Assembly: GCF_030817195.1 (NCBI RefSeq)
Contig: NZ_JAUSYZ010000001.1
Coordinates: 2,914,001-2,978,000 of the forward strand
Direction of reading: 5' to 3'
Source of the DNA: Arthrobacter globiformis
GTDB lineage: Bacteria > Actinomycetota > Actinomycetes > Actinomycetales > Micrococcaceae
DNA: 64,000 nucleotides
Made by a program: the position numbers and the translations under genes. The notes below the pieces were generated by a model, which was not told where the DNA came from, made no database searches, and was given only the letters and a program-made list of their open reading frames with translations. Shown in pieces: positions 26,113-34,351 of this stretch; the first letter of the stretch is position 1, and every line of letters starts with the position of its first letter.

Positions 26113-28277
26113 GCCGGCACCGTCAGGCAAGAAACTCCGTCACGGTCCGCCCGCACTGGCTGGTACTCTGCGCGGTTCTCGTCGCCGTCGCCTTTGCCTT
26201 GGTGGTGCAAGGATACCTGCACCACCTGGCCGGTATCAGCGATGATTCCATCTCCACCGTCGGTTCGGCCGCCGGCGTCCCCAGTTCCATATCCAAAGGC
26301 GGCCCGGTCATCGACGCCCGCGAAGGAAGCGTCCGCACCGTGCGCCCGCCGGACCGCACTCTCGCACTGACGTTCGACGACGGCCCGGACCCGGTCTGGA
26401 CGCCACAGATCCTCGACGTCCTGAAGAAGCATCACGTCCATGCGACGTTCTTCGTGGTCGGCACGGCGGCGATCGACCATCCCGACCTCGTCCGGCGCAT
26501 GGTCACGGAGGGCCACGAGATCGGGGTCCATACCCTCACGCACGCAGATCTCGGGTGGTCGCCGGACTGGCGCCAGAAACTCGAGGTGCAGGGCGCCCAG
26601 CAGGTCATAATGGGCCTCACCGGGCAGGCAGCATCCTTGCTGCGGCCGCCGTTCAGCTCCGCGAACAACGCCGTCACCGACTCGTCGTGGGCGTCGATCC
26701 GCGCCGCAGCGGACGAGGGATATCTCACCGTGCTGACCACGAAGGACAGCAAGGACTGGGAACGGCCAGGCGCTGATTCGATTGCGCGGAACCTCGCGCC
26801 ATCCGGAAACCAGGGCCAGGTGCTACTCATGCACGACGGCGGCGGCGACCGCGGCCAGACCGTCACAGCACTGGACGGGCTTCTCTCGCGCCTCGACGGG
26901 CAGGGCTACCAGGTGACCACGGTCGGCGATGCGATTGGTGTGTCCAGCACACGGCAGGCCACACCAAATGAGCAGGCCACCGGGACCGCTTTCATCTGGG
27001 GCATCAGGCTCAGCGACTGGCTCGTGACGGCAATCTCGTGGGCACTCGTGGCAAGCGGGATCGTGACCTTCGTCCGGGCCGTCCTGGTCGTGGGCGCCGC
27101 CGTGAGGCACCGCCGAGGGGCACGCCGCAAGCAACTGGCCAGCAGAGCCCTGGATGGACCGGCAATTACCGAACCCGTGACAGTCATCGTCCCTGCGTAC
27201 AACGAGTCGGCAGGGATCGAGGCCGCTGTGCGGTCCATTGCCGCCTCGACGCATCCCGTCGAGATTATCGTCGTGGACGACGGGTCAACGGACGGTACCG
27301 CGGACATTGTGGAGTCCCTCAGACTTCCCGGCGTGACGCTCATCCGGAAAGAAAACGGCGGCAAGCCGTCGGCCCTCAACGCCGGGTTAGCCGCCGCCGC
27401 CCACGATCTTGTCGTCATGGTCGACGGCGACACCGTCTTCGAGCCCGACACTGTCCAAGCGCTCATCCAACCGTTCGCCGATCCCAGGGTAGGCGCGGTC
27501 TCAGGGAACACGAAGGTCGCCAACCGCGGCGGCGTCCTCGGGGCATGGCAGCACATTGAATATGTCGTCGGGTTTAACCTGGACCGCCGCCTATTCGACG
27601 TCGCCGAATGCATGCCAACCGTACCGGGAGCCATCGGCGGGTTCCGCCGCGACGCACTCATCGGGGTGGGCGGCGTGAGTGACGAGACTCTTGCCGAAGA
27701 CACGGATCTGACGATGTCGCTGTGCCGCGATGGCTGGCGCGTCGTGTATCAGGACGACGCGCGGGCATGGACTGAGGCGCCGGCCACGCTCGGCGCTTTG
27801 TGGAAGCAGCGGTACCGCTGGTGCTATGGGACCCTTCAGGCCATGTGGAAGCACCGCGGCGCGATCATGCAGGGTGGACAGGCCGGCAAACTCGGGCGCC
27901 GGGGCCTTGGCTACCTCCTCGTGCTCCAAGTCCTTCTTCCGCTGTTCGCACCTGTCGTTGACGTCTTCGCCATCTACGGCCTGCTCTTCCTTGACCCGTT
28001 GCGCATCGCCGTCCTGTGGCTCGTGTTCCTCGCGGTTCAGTTGCTCATGGCCGCTTACGCATTCCGGCTCGACAAGGAGCGCCTGGGACCGCTCTGGACG
28101 CTCCCGCTCCAGCAGTTCGTATACCGGCAACTTATGTACCTGGTGGTCATCCAGTCCGTTGTCACGGCGCTGGCGGGTGTGCACCTCCGCTGGCACCGCA
28201 TGGAACGGTATGGCAGCCTGCGGGTCCCGCCTGTGCCCCAGAAGGAGCCGGAGGCGGAGCAAGCCCGCGGTCTATGA
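26109..28277 (+). CDS. Fused polysaccharide deacetylase / family 2 glycosyltransferase
   Basis: A 722-residue membrane protein. After one N-terminal helix (about 16-34) comes a NodB-type deacetylase: metal motif TFDDGPDP at 88-95, HTLTH near 140, RPPFSS near 180. Then a membrane segment (about 300-325) leads to a GT2 domain from about 357 (VTVIVPAYNES, VVDDGSTDGT, MVDGDTVFEPD, EDTDLT, KQRYRW) and several C-terminal helices. The GT2 part is of the processive synthase type (poly-GlcNAc/hyaluronan/cellulose-like, QxxRW present). One polypeptide would make, export and deacetylate an amino-sugar polymer, reminiscent of IcaA plus IcaB. Start is GTG at 26109, coupled to the preceding gene. The polymer is inference. 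Confidence 0.9.
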   Translation: MSRHRQARNSVTVRPHWLVLCAVLVAVAFALVVQGYLHHLAGISDDSISTVGSAAGVPSSISKGGPVIDAREGSVRTVRPPDRTLALTFDDGPDPVWTPQILDVLKKHHVHATFFVVGTAAIDHPDLVRRMVTEGHEIGVHTLTHADLGWSPDWRQKLEVQGAQQVIMGLTGQAASLLRPPFSSANNAVTDSSWASIRAAADEGYLTVLTTKDSKDWERPGADSIARNLAPSGNQGQVLLMHDGGGDRGQTVTALDGLLSRLDGQGYQVTTVGDAIGVSSTRQATPNEQATGTAFIWGIRLSDWLVTAISWALVASGIVTFVRAVLVVGAAVRHRRGARRKQLASRALDGPAITEPVTVIVPAYNESAGIEAAVRSIAASTHPVEIIVVDDGSTDGTADIVESLRLPGVTLIRKENGGKPSALNAGLAAAAHDLVVMVDGDTVFEPDTVQALIQPFADPRVGAVSGNTKVANRGGVLGAWQHIEYVVGFNLDRRLFDVAECMPTVPGAIGGFRRDALIGVGGVSDETLAEDTDLTMSLCRDGWRVVYQDDARAWTEAPATLGALWKQRYRWCYGTLQAMWKHRGAIMQGGQAGKLGRRGLGYLLVLQVLLPLFAPVVDVFAIYGLLFLDPLRIAVLWLVFLAVQLLMAAYAFRLDKERLGPLWTLPLQQFVYRQLMYLVVIQSVVTALAGVHLRWHRMERYGSLRVPPVPQKEPEAEQARGL

Positions 28278-28327
28278 GTCAGTGTTGCCGGCCGGGTGGG
28301 TACTTCCCCACCCGGCCCGGCTGTCTG

Positions 28328-29319
28328 CTAGAAGTTGAACTTATCCACGTTGTCGGCGGTGAAGACCGTGGGGTCCCCGAGCAGGACGACGCCGTTGGCT
28401 CCGACTTCGAATTCGCCCAGGTCGCCGGCCTTGAACTTTTCGCCTTCGGCGCCGGTGATCTGGCGGAGGCGAGGGCAGCGCCGGCGTACGCGGTGAGGTA
28501 ACCGAGCTTCTCGACGTCCCACAGCGCGAACGACTTCATCGTGCCGTTCTTGACGAACTCCTTGAGCTGGCTGGGGAAGCCGAGGCCGGTGAGCTGGACC
28601 TTGCCCTTGTACTCAGAGCCGGCCAGGTACTGCGCCGCGGCAGCCACGCCAACAGTGGTGGGGGAGATGATGCCCTTGAGCGTCGGGTGCTGCTGCAGTA
28701 GCGCCTGGACTTCCTGCTGTGACTTCTGGGCGTTGTCATCGCCGTAAACCGTGGCCACCAGCTTCAGCTTGGAGTACTCGGGCTTTTCCAGTTCCTTCTT
28801 CATCAGCGCAATCCAGGCGTTCCGGTTGGTCGCGTTGGCCGTGGCCGACAGGATGACGATGTCGCCGCCGTCGGCTCCGATGGCTTCGGAGATCAGCTTC
28901 ACTTGGGTGGCGGCGATGCCCTCTGCCGTTGCCTGGTTGATGTAGATGTCACGGCATTCCGGGTCGGTGTCGGAGTCGAAGGTAACAACCTTGGCTCCGC
29001 CGCTGCGTGCCTCGTCCAGGGCCGAGCAGATCGCCTTGGGATCGTTGGCCGACGTCGCGATGACATCCGTTCCCTGCTGCGTGAGGGTGTTGATGTAGCT
29101 GACCTGGCTGGAGGCGCTGGCCTCGGACGGCCCCACTTCGGAGAAGACGCCCTTGAACTCGCCGACAGCTGTCTTCCCGCCGCGGTCCGTGACCGTGAAG
29201 TAGGAGTTGTTCAGCTGCTTCGGCAGGAACGCAATCTTCAGGCCCTCCTTCGGGGGTGCGTCCGGATTCGCGGAAGCGGTCGCGGTGCTTCCGCCCGCAC
29301 CGCCGCTGGATCCTGAATT
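28328..29319 (-). pseudogene. Sugar ABC transporter substrate-binding protein, 5' truncated and frameshifted
   Basis: RhaS/LsrB-like periplasmic binding protein: KIAFLPKQLNNSYFTVTDRG, QGTDVIATSANDPKAIC, KVVTFDSDTDPECRDIYINQ, KGIISPTTVGVAAAAQYL. The signal peptide and lipobox are absent: homology stops at GSSGG near 29319, where a different gene remnant begins. Near 28471-28474 one base is missing (expected SGQITGAEG, found SARSPAP), and the true C-terminus (EFEVGANGVVLLGDPTVF, ending DKFNF and TAG at 28328) lies in another frame. No permease or ATPase gene is adjacent. The 5' loss makes it a pseudogene whatever the status of the one-base deletion. Confidence 0.85.
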
Positions 29320-29499
29320 GACGTCCGGCTCATTCTCTCGGGCTCCGGCGGGAGCGCCCACCGGCTGTCACATCCCCTGCAGCGGATACAGCGCGACGTG
29401 AATGTCCTGCTCAACCACCCGACCCTGAGCCTGGATCCGATCCTTGAGCAGGCGGGCAGGGGCCTGCTGGGCCTTAGTTTCACGGTTTCGTCCTTCTAG
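29320..29499 (+). pseudogene. C-terminal remnant of an acyl-CoA-dehydrogenase-like flavin monooxygenase
   Basis: A plus-strand frame without start reads LILSGSGGSAHRLSHPLQR, then IQRDVNVLLNHPTLSLDPIL and EQAGRGLLGLSF before TAG at 29497-29499. The Ala/Gly-rich helix followed by HPLQRxxRDVN is the C-terminal pattern of acyl-CoA-dehydrogenase-like group D monooxygenases (HpaB/DszC type). It begins exactly where the binding-protein pseudogene ends, marking a deletion or rearrangement junction. Family assignment is from pattern memory and is moderate. Confidence 0.5.
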
Positions 29500-29522
29500 C
29501 CCCCGCCCGTTTTCGCCTCCGG

Positions 29523-30713
29523 TCAGCCTGGACAGTTCGTTACAGTGGCGGTCCGAGGGGCCTGGAAGGACAGGAGCCGGATCCAGTCCGGTTCATGGTC
29601 CTGCAGTTGGATCCCGGGCAGCGCCGCCGCGGCTTCCTGGACGATGATGGCGGCCTCCAGTTCGGCGAGCTTGGCCCCGAGGCAGCGGTGGATGCCCGAA
29701 CCAAAGACGAGGCCGGTTGAGGATCCGCGGCCGACCTGGGCCTGCGGGGACTGGCGTCCGGGCCCGGTGCCTGCCGTGATTTGGTTGCCGGACAGCTCAA
29801 GGAGTATCTCTGTCCCGGCCGGGATCCGGTCGCCGCCAAGGTCCGTGCTGTGGGCCGCCACGCGGCGCCAGGTGGGAACGGATGATTCGGTGGCGAGCAC
29901 ATGCCGGACAACGGACCGGGCGCCTGCTTCCGAGGACGCTTCCGGCCAGCCCACGGGCGCGGACCCCTCCAGCAGCCGGAACAGCGTGGTGCTGATCAGC
30001 TGGGTGGTGGTTTCCTGGCCGGCGATCAGCAGGAAGTAGCCGAGCGAGCACATCTCGGTCCTGGTCAGGCCATGTCCGGCCAACGACTTGAACAGGTTGC
30101 GACCCGGGGCCGCCACGGATTCGGCAACGAGCCGGCGCAGCCAGCCATAGAATTCGGCAGCGATGCGGGCCAGCTCGAGCTGCCGGTCCCCGTCCGGCCA
30201 GCCCCAGAACAGCTCCATGGAGTCAAGCCCCCAGCGTTTGAGATCGGCAAGATCCCGCACGGGCAGTCCGAGGAGTTCGAACATGATGACTGCCGGGGGA
30301 AAAGCCGCCACCGTCTGCACGAGGTCCGCGTGGCCGGACCGGTCGAGCTGGTCGGCGGTTTTCCCCGCCGCTTCCCTGGCCAGTTCCCGGATTCGCGGCT
30401 CCAGGCCGGCGACGGTGGCGGGCGTGAAGAATCCCGCCACTACCTTGCGGATGCCGCCGTGCGTGCCGGTGTCGTTGCTGGCCAGGACCGGAGGCAGCGC
30501 AAAACCCGCGCGCTGCAGCACGCGCAGGGCGGGTCCCTCCAGCGGGGTTACGGCCACCAGGGCATTGGCAGGGCTGAAATCGGCAGGCCGGTGCAGGACC
30601 TCCCGCACCGATGCCGGGTCCCGGACCACGAGATAGGGACACCTGGACCCGTCGGGGGCTTCCGCCTCAGCCAGCGCTGCCGCGGAGCCGGGAGTGACGG
30701 CCGCCGGCATCAT
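29523..30713 (-). CDS. Atypical cytochrome P450, last gene of the biotin operon (BioI-like position)
   Basis: A 396-residue soluble P450. The heme-binding loop FGSGIHRCLG puts the ligand at Cys344, the I-helix reads AGQETTT (about 228-234), and HGGIRKVVAGFF corresponds to the C-helix. The K-helix position normally holding ExxR reads RHVLATESSVPTWRR, so both the Glu and Arg are replaced, and the following meander is short with QITAGTGPG in place of NRDP. Its ATG overlaps the bioD stop (ATGA). In Bacillus subtilis the P450 BioI ends a biotin operon and cleaves acyl-ACP to pimeloyl-ACP; an analogous role here is inference from position. Redox partners are not nearby. Confidence 0.85.
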   Translation of the reverse strand: MMPAAVTPGSAAALAEAEAPDGSRCPYLVVRDPASVREVLHRPADFSPANALVAVTPLEGPALRVLQRAGFALPPVLASNDTGTHGGIRKVVAGFFTPATVAGLEPRIRELAREAAGKTADQLDRSGHADLVQTVAAFPPAVIMFELLGLPVRDLADLKRWGLDSMELFWGWPDGDRQLELARIAAEFYGWLRRLVAESVAAPGRNLFKSLAGHGLTRTEMCSLGYFLLIAGQETTTQLISTTLFRLLEGSAPVGWPEASSEAGARSVVRHVLATESSVPTWRRVAAHSTDLGGDRIPAGTEILLELSGNQITAGTGPGRQSPQAQVGRGSSTGLVFGSGIHRCLGAKLAELEAAIIVQEAAAALPGIQLQDHEPDWIRLLSFQAPRTATVTNCPG

Positions 30714-31384
30714 GCGGGCACCCCGTTAAGCCAGGCGGGCGCGCCGGCACGGAAGTCAGCCGGGGACAGTTCGGACGCCCGGCCAGGAAGGGCGCCCAAC
30801 AGCGGCACCCGCAGCGTCCCGAGAACCTGCCGGTTGCTGTAATGTACGGCGTCGGGTCTGACTGGCCAGCTTCCGAGCACCACACCCAGGACGTCGAGCC
30901 CGCGTGCGGACAGCGCCTCGAGGGTCAGGGCGGTGTGGTTCAGCGTGCCAAGCCCCGGCCGGGCGACGACCACAAATGCCGCCGCCAGCAGGGAGCCGAG
31001 GTCCGCCAGGGTGCCGCCGTCGGAATCCAGCTCCACGAGGAGGCCGCCGGCGCCCTCTACCAGGACGTGGTCGTGGGCGCCGGCGAGTTCGCGGATCCGC
31101 GCTGCGTGAGCAGCCAGCGAGGGCAGCGGCGTCCCATCGATGGCCGCAGCCGCGACCGGCGCCATGGGTTCCTGCAGGACGACTCCGGCCTCAGCAGTCA
31201 CGTCGGCGAGCCGGACGATTTCGGCGGCGTCAGAGTCGCCGTCGGCGGCACCCGACTGGCACGGCTTGTACACCGCCACGCTGCGTCCCGTTCCGGACAG
31301 GACAGCGGCGAGGGCCGCCGTCGTAATGGTTTTGCCGACGCCGGTGTCCGTTCCGGTGACCAGAACGACGGGGGACAGGTTCAT
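30710..31384 (-). CDS. bioD: ATP-dependent dethiobiotin synthetase
   Basis: A 224-residue P-loop enzyme that closes the ureido ring of dethiobiotin from DAPA, CO2 and ATP. Walker A is VTGTDTGVGKT at the N-terminus, KPCQSG follows, and VEGAGGLLVEL is the conserved BioD active-site segment. The start ATG at 31384 overlaps the bioF stop (ATGA 31381-31384) and its stop overlaps the P450 start, so translation is coupled along the operon. Length is normal. Confidence 0.95.
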   Translation of the reverse strand: MNLSPVVLVTGTDTGVGKTITTAALAAVLSGTGRSVAVYKPCQSGAADGDSDAAEIVRLADVTAEAGVVLQEPMAPVAAAAIDGTPLPSLAAHAARIRELAGAHDHVLVEGAGGLLVELDSDGGTLADLGSLLAAAFVVVARPGLGTLNHTALTLEALSARGLDVLGVVLGSWPVRPDAVHYSNRQVLGTLRVPLLGALPGRASELSPADFRAGAPAWLNGVPA

Positions 31385-32568
31385 GGAAGTTCCTCCAAAA
31401 TGCTGCGCAGCACTGCGCAGCTGTCGTCGATTTCTTTGGGCCTGAGGGTGGCGCGGGCGGTGAGCCGCAGCCGCGGGATCCCGTCCGGCACGGACGGCGG
31501 GCGGAAGCAGCCGACGCGGACGCCGGCACGGTGCGCGGACTCGGCGGCGGCCAAGGCTGACTCCGCGGACGGCATGGGGATGGACTGGACGGCCCCGGCT
31601 GTCCGGTCGGGGGCTGTGCCGTTTTGGCCAACAGTGCCCCGGTTGGCCAGGATCGGGGCGAGCCCGGCGGCCAGTGCGGCCGCGTTGCTGTGGACGGAGT
31701 GCGCCCGCCACGGTTCGTCCCTAATGATCCGCACCGCGGCGAGGGCCGCTGCGGCGGATGCCGGCGCCAGCCCGGTGTCGAAAATGAAGCTGCGGGCCCG
31801 GTTGAGGAGGTGTTCCCGCAGCAGGGCGGATCCCAGGACGGCTCCGCCCTGGCTGCCCAGCGCCTTGGACAGCGTGGCTGTCACGATCACGTTGGGGTGG
31901 CCGGCGAGGGCGGTCCCGGCAACGGCGCCGCGGCCGGCAAAACTGCCGCTGCCGGTGACGCCGAGGCTGTGGGCCTCGTCGATGAGCAGCACGGCATCGC
32001 GCTGTTCAGCCAGGGCCAGCAGGTCGGCGAGCGGCGCCTGGTCGCCGAGGACGCTGTAGACGGATTCGACGGCAATAATCGCCCGCGGTTCCCTGCGGTC
32101 TGCGAGTAGGCGGCCGGCTTCGCCGACGCTGTTGTGGGCGAACGATTCGGTGCGGGACCGGCTGAGCCGGAAGCCGTCGATCATCGAGGCGTGGCAGTGC
32201 TCGTCCGCCATGATCAGGGTCCCGGGACCGCCCAGCGCCGTGATCACCCCGATGTTGGCCAGGTAGCCGGAGGAGAAGACGAGCGCAGCTTCCATCCCGG
32301 CCAGCGTGGCCAGTTCCTGCTCAAGGTCCAGATGCAGCTGGGTGGTGCCGGCGACCAGGCGCGAGGAGGTGGCGCCTGCGCCCCACCGTGATGCGGCTTC
32401 CGCGGCTGCCCCGGCAACCCGCGGGTCCGTTGCAAGGCCGAGGTAGTCGTTGCTGGCCAGGTCGATGAACTGCTCGTGCGCGGCGCGGGGGAGCGGGCGG
32501 CGGACCTGGCCCCGGCGTTCGCGGACCGCTGCCTGCCGCTCGAGCCACTGGGTCATCGAGCCGCTCAT
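31381..32568 (-). CDS. bioF: 8-amino-7-oxononanoate synthase
   Basis: A 395-residue PLP enzyme (alpha-oxoamine synthase family) condensing pimeloyl thioester with L-alanine. Seen are LASNDYLGLATDPRV near the start, GAGATSSRLVAGT, DEHCHASMIDG, LLIDEAHSLGVTGSG and the PLP lysine in ATLSKALGSQGGAVLG. The ATG overlaps the bioA stop (32565-32568) and the end overlaps bioD. A shortened C-terminal region with an alanine-rich insertion is minor. Confidence 0.95.
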   Translation of the reverse strand: MSGSMTQWLERQAAVRERRGQVRRPLPRAAHEQFIDLASNDYLGLATDPRVAGAAAEAASRWGAGATSSRLVAGTTQLHLDLEQELATLAGMEAALVFSSGYLANIGVITALGGPGTLIMADEHCHASMIDGFRLSRSRTESFAHNSVGEAGRLLADRREPRAIIAVESVYSVLGDQAPLADLLALAEQRDAVLLIDEAHSLGVTGSGSFAGRGAVAGTALAGHPNVIVTATLSKALGSQGGAVLGSALLREHLLNRARSFIFDTGLAPASAAAALAAVRIIRDEPWRAHSVHSNAAALAAGLAPILANRGTVGQNGTAPDRTAGAVQSIPMPSAESALAAAESAHRAGVRVGCFRPPSVPDGIPRLRLTARATLRPKEIDDSCAVLRSILEELP

Positions 32569-34007
32569 GATGCGCTTCCGGCTTTGACTGGGACCCGGAG
32601 TCCAGGAACGCCGGCTTCGCGGACCCCGGCTTCGCGGACCCGGGTTTCATGGACCTCGGCGACGGCCGCGGTCATCCCCGCCGTGATCTGTGCGACGTCC
32701 GCCACCGTGCTGATGTACGGCGGCATGGTGTAGACGAGGTTCCGGAACGGCCGGACCCAGACGCCGTGGCGGATGGCGGCCGCGGTGACGGCGGTAACGT
32801 CGACGGCGTCGTGCAGCTCAATGACCCCGACGGCGCCGATGGTTCGGACGTCGCGGACGGCCCTGAGCTCCATGGCGGGGGCGAGCCCGGACGCCAGGCC
32901 GGTGCCGATCCGGCCGACGTCGGTCCGCCAGCGGCCAGTCTCAATGATGCCGAGGCTGGCGTTGGCCACGGCACAGGCCAGCGGGTTGCCCATGAACGTG
33001 GGGCCGTGCAGCAGGGCACCGGCGTGGCCGCCAGAAACAGCCGAGGCTACCTCGGCGGTGCAGAGCATGGCGGCGAGGGTCAGGTACCCGCCGGTCAGTG
33101 CCTTGCCCACGCACAAGATGTCGGGCACGACGCCGGCATGATCGGCCGCGAATAGCTCGCCGGTGCGGCCAAAGCCGGTGGCGATCTCGTCGAAGATGAG
33201 CAGCAGCCCGTTCCGGTCCGCCACCTCGCGGAGCGCTGTCAGGCATTCGGCCGGATACGCGTGCATGCCGCCGGCGCCCTGAAGCACCGGCTCGACGATG
33301 ATCGCCGCCAGTTCCGCCGAGTGCAGGGCCACGAGCTCGGCAACTTCGGATGCCCAGGCCTGGACGGTTTCCGGGGTTGCCGAAGCCTCCGGCGGACGGG
33401 GTGCAAAGACGTTGCGGGCCAGCAGCCCGGGGAAGGCCGAGTGCATGCCGTCCACCGGATCGCAGACCCCCATGGCCGCGAAGGTGTCGCCGTGGTAGCC
33501 GCCGCGGAGGCTCAGGAACCGCTGCCTCCGCGGACTCCCGGCCGCGGTCTGGAACTGCACCGCCAGCTTCAGCGCCACCTCGACGGCAACGGAGCCCGAG
33601 TCGGCGAGGAACACGCGCTCCAGCCCCGGCCGCCCGGGGGCCGCAGGGGCCATGTCCACCAGCCGCTCGGCCAGTTCCACGGCCGGGGCGTGGGTGAGCC
33701 CGCCGAACATCACATGGCTGAACTTTCCTAGCTGGGCCTTGGCGGCGGCATCCAGGGCTGGGTTGCGGTAGCCGTGGATCGCCGACCACCACGAGGACAT
33801 CGCATCGATCACCCCGTGGCGGGTGCCGTCTTCGCCGCGGAGCCGCAGCCGCACGCCGTCGGCCGCCTCCACCTCCCACAGCGGAAGGTCCGGTGAGGCC
33901 GGCGCATACGGGTGCCATAGCCGTGCGCGGTCCCGCTGGATGAGGCTGGTCTGTGTTGTCACGGGCGTCACGGGCGTCACGGGCGTCACGGGCGTCACCG
34001 GCGTCAC
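32565..34007 (-). CDS. bioA: Adenosylmethionine-8-amino-7-oxononanoate aminotransferase
   Basis: A class III PLP aminotransferase converting KAPA to DAPA. Motifs: RLWHPYAP, DAMSSWWSAIHGY, HVMFGGLTH, FLADSGSVAVEVALK, IFDEIATGFGRTG and the PLP lysine in LCVGKALTGGYL. I place the start at GTG 34007, which overlaps the bsaP stop (GTGA), giving 480 residues. The first 16 residues are five Val-Thr-Pro units encoded by a 9-bp tandem repeat that supplies six in-frame GTG codons; any of these could be the start. The real fold begins near SLIQRDRARL. The 3' end also carries a short tandem repeat (two VREAG units, around 32608-32645). Confidence 0.93.
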   Translation of the reverse strand: MTPVTPVTPVTPVTPVTTQTSLIQRDRARLWHPYAPASPDLPLWEVEAADGVRLRLRGEDGTRHGVIDAMSSWWSAIHGYRNPALDAAAKAQLGKFSHVMFGGLTHAPAVELAERLVDMAPAAPGRPGLERVFLADSGSVAVEVALKLAVQFQTAAGSPRRQRFLSLRGGYHGDTFAAMGVCDPVDGMHSAFPGLLARNVFAPRPPEASATPETVQAWASEVAELVALHSAELAAIIVEPVLQGAGGMHAYPAECLTALREVADRNGLLLIFDEIATGFGRTGELFAADHAGVVPDILCVGKALTGGYLTLAAMLCTAEVASAVSGGHAGALLHGPTFMGNPLACAVANASLGIIETGRWRTDVGRIGTGLASGLAPAMELRAVRDVRTIGAVGVIELHDAVDVTAVTAAAIRHGVWVRPFRNLVYTMPPYISTVADVAQITAGMTAAVAEVHETRVREAGVREAGVPGLRVPVKAGSAS

Positions 34008-34011
34008 GGGA
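33958..34011. repeat. Six-copy 9-bp tandem repeat at the bioA start
   Basis: Units of GTCACGGGC on the plus strand (GTGACGCCC-like in bioA sense), with one unit GTCACCGGC and a final partial difference. Each unit contributes an in-frame GTG on the minus strand, at 34007, 33998, 33989, 33980, 33971 and 33962. Copy-number change would keep the frame. Confidence 0.9.
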
Positions 34012-34351
34012 CCAGCATCCCGTGGCGGGAACATTCCGCGGACCAGCCCAGCGGTGTGACCTGGACCTTCATCCGGCGCCGGCAGGCGGTGCAGTAGCGC
34101 GGCGGTTCCATGGCCAGGCGTTCGCCGCACTTCCGGTGAGGGTACGACGGCGGCCCGTCGCCGCCGTCGTACGGCTCACCGCAGTGCCCGCAAAAGGCGG
34201 CCCCGCCGGTGGTTGAGCTTGGGGCCACGACCGCCGGGTTCCCTGGCTGAGGGCCCACGCCGGCGAGGGCCCCGGCCTGAGCTTGCGAAGGCTGGGAGCC
34301 GGTGGGGACTTGCGAGGTTAGGGAGCGGTTGGGGAGCGAAATCGGGTTCAC
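34004..34351 (-). CDS. bsaP: Biotin synthase auxiliary protein (BsaP-like)
   Basis: A 115-residue protein starting at a GTG that overlaps the bioB stop (GTGA 34348-34351). The N-terminal half is a flexible Ser/Pro/Gly region. The C-terminal half has six cysteines: FCGHCGEPY, HRKCGERL, YCTACRRRM and AECSRHG, a metal- or cluster-binding pattern. Actinobacterial biotin synthases are known to need a small cysteine-rich auxiliary protein, BsaP (Rv1590 in Mycobacterium tuberculosis), thought to help provide the iron-sulfur cluster consumed in each turnover. Location between bioB and bioA and the cysteine pattern fit that protein. The long N-terminal extension is unusual and may be partly nonessential. 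Confidence 0.8.
   Translation of the reverse strand: MNPISLPNRSLTSQVPTGSQPSQAQAGALAGVGPQPGNPAVVAPSSTTGGAAFCGHCGEPYDGGDGPPSYPHRKCGERLAMEPPRYCTACRRRMKVQVTPLGWSAECSRHGMLVP

Noticed and set aside
33958..34011. Short tandem repeats considered as a CRISPR array
   Set aside because: Nine-base units without spacers, in coding sequence; no cas genes.
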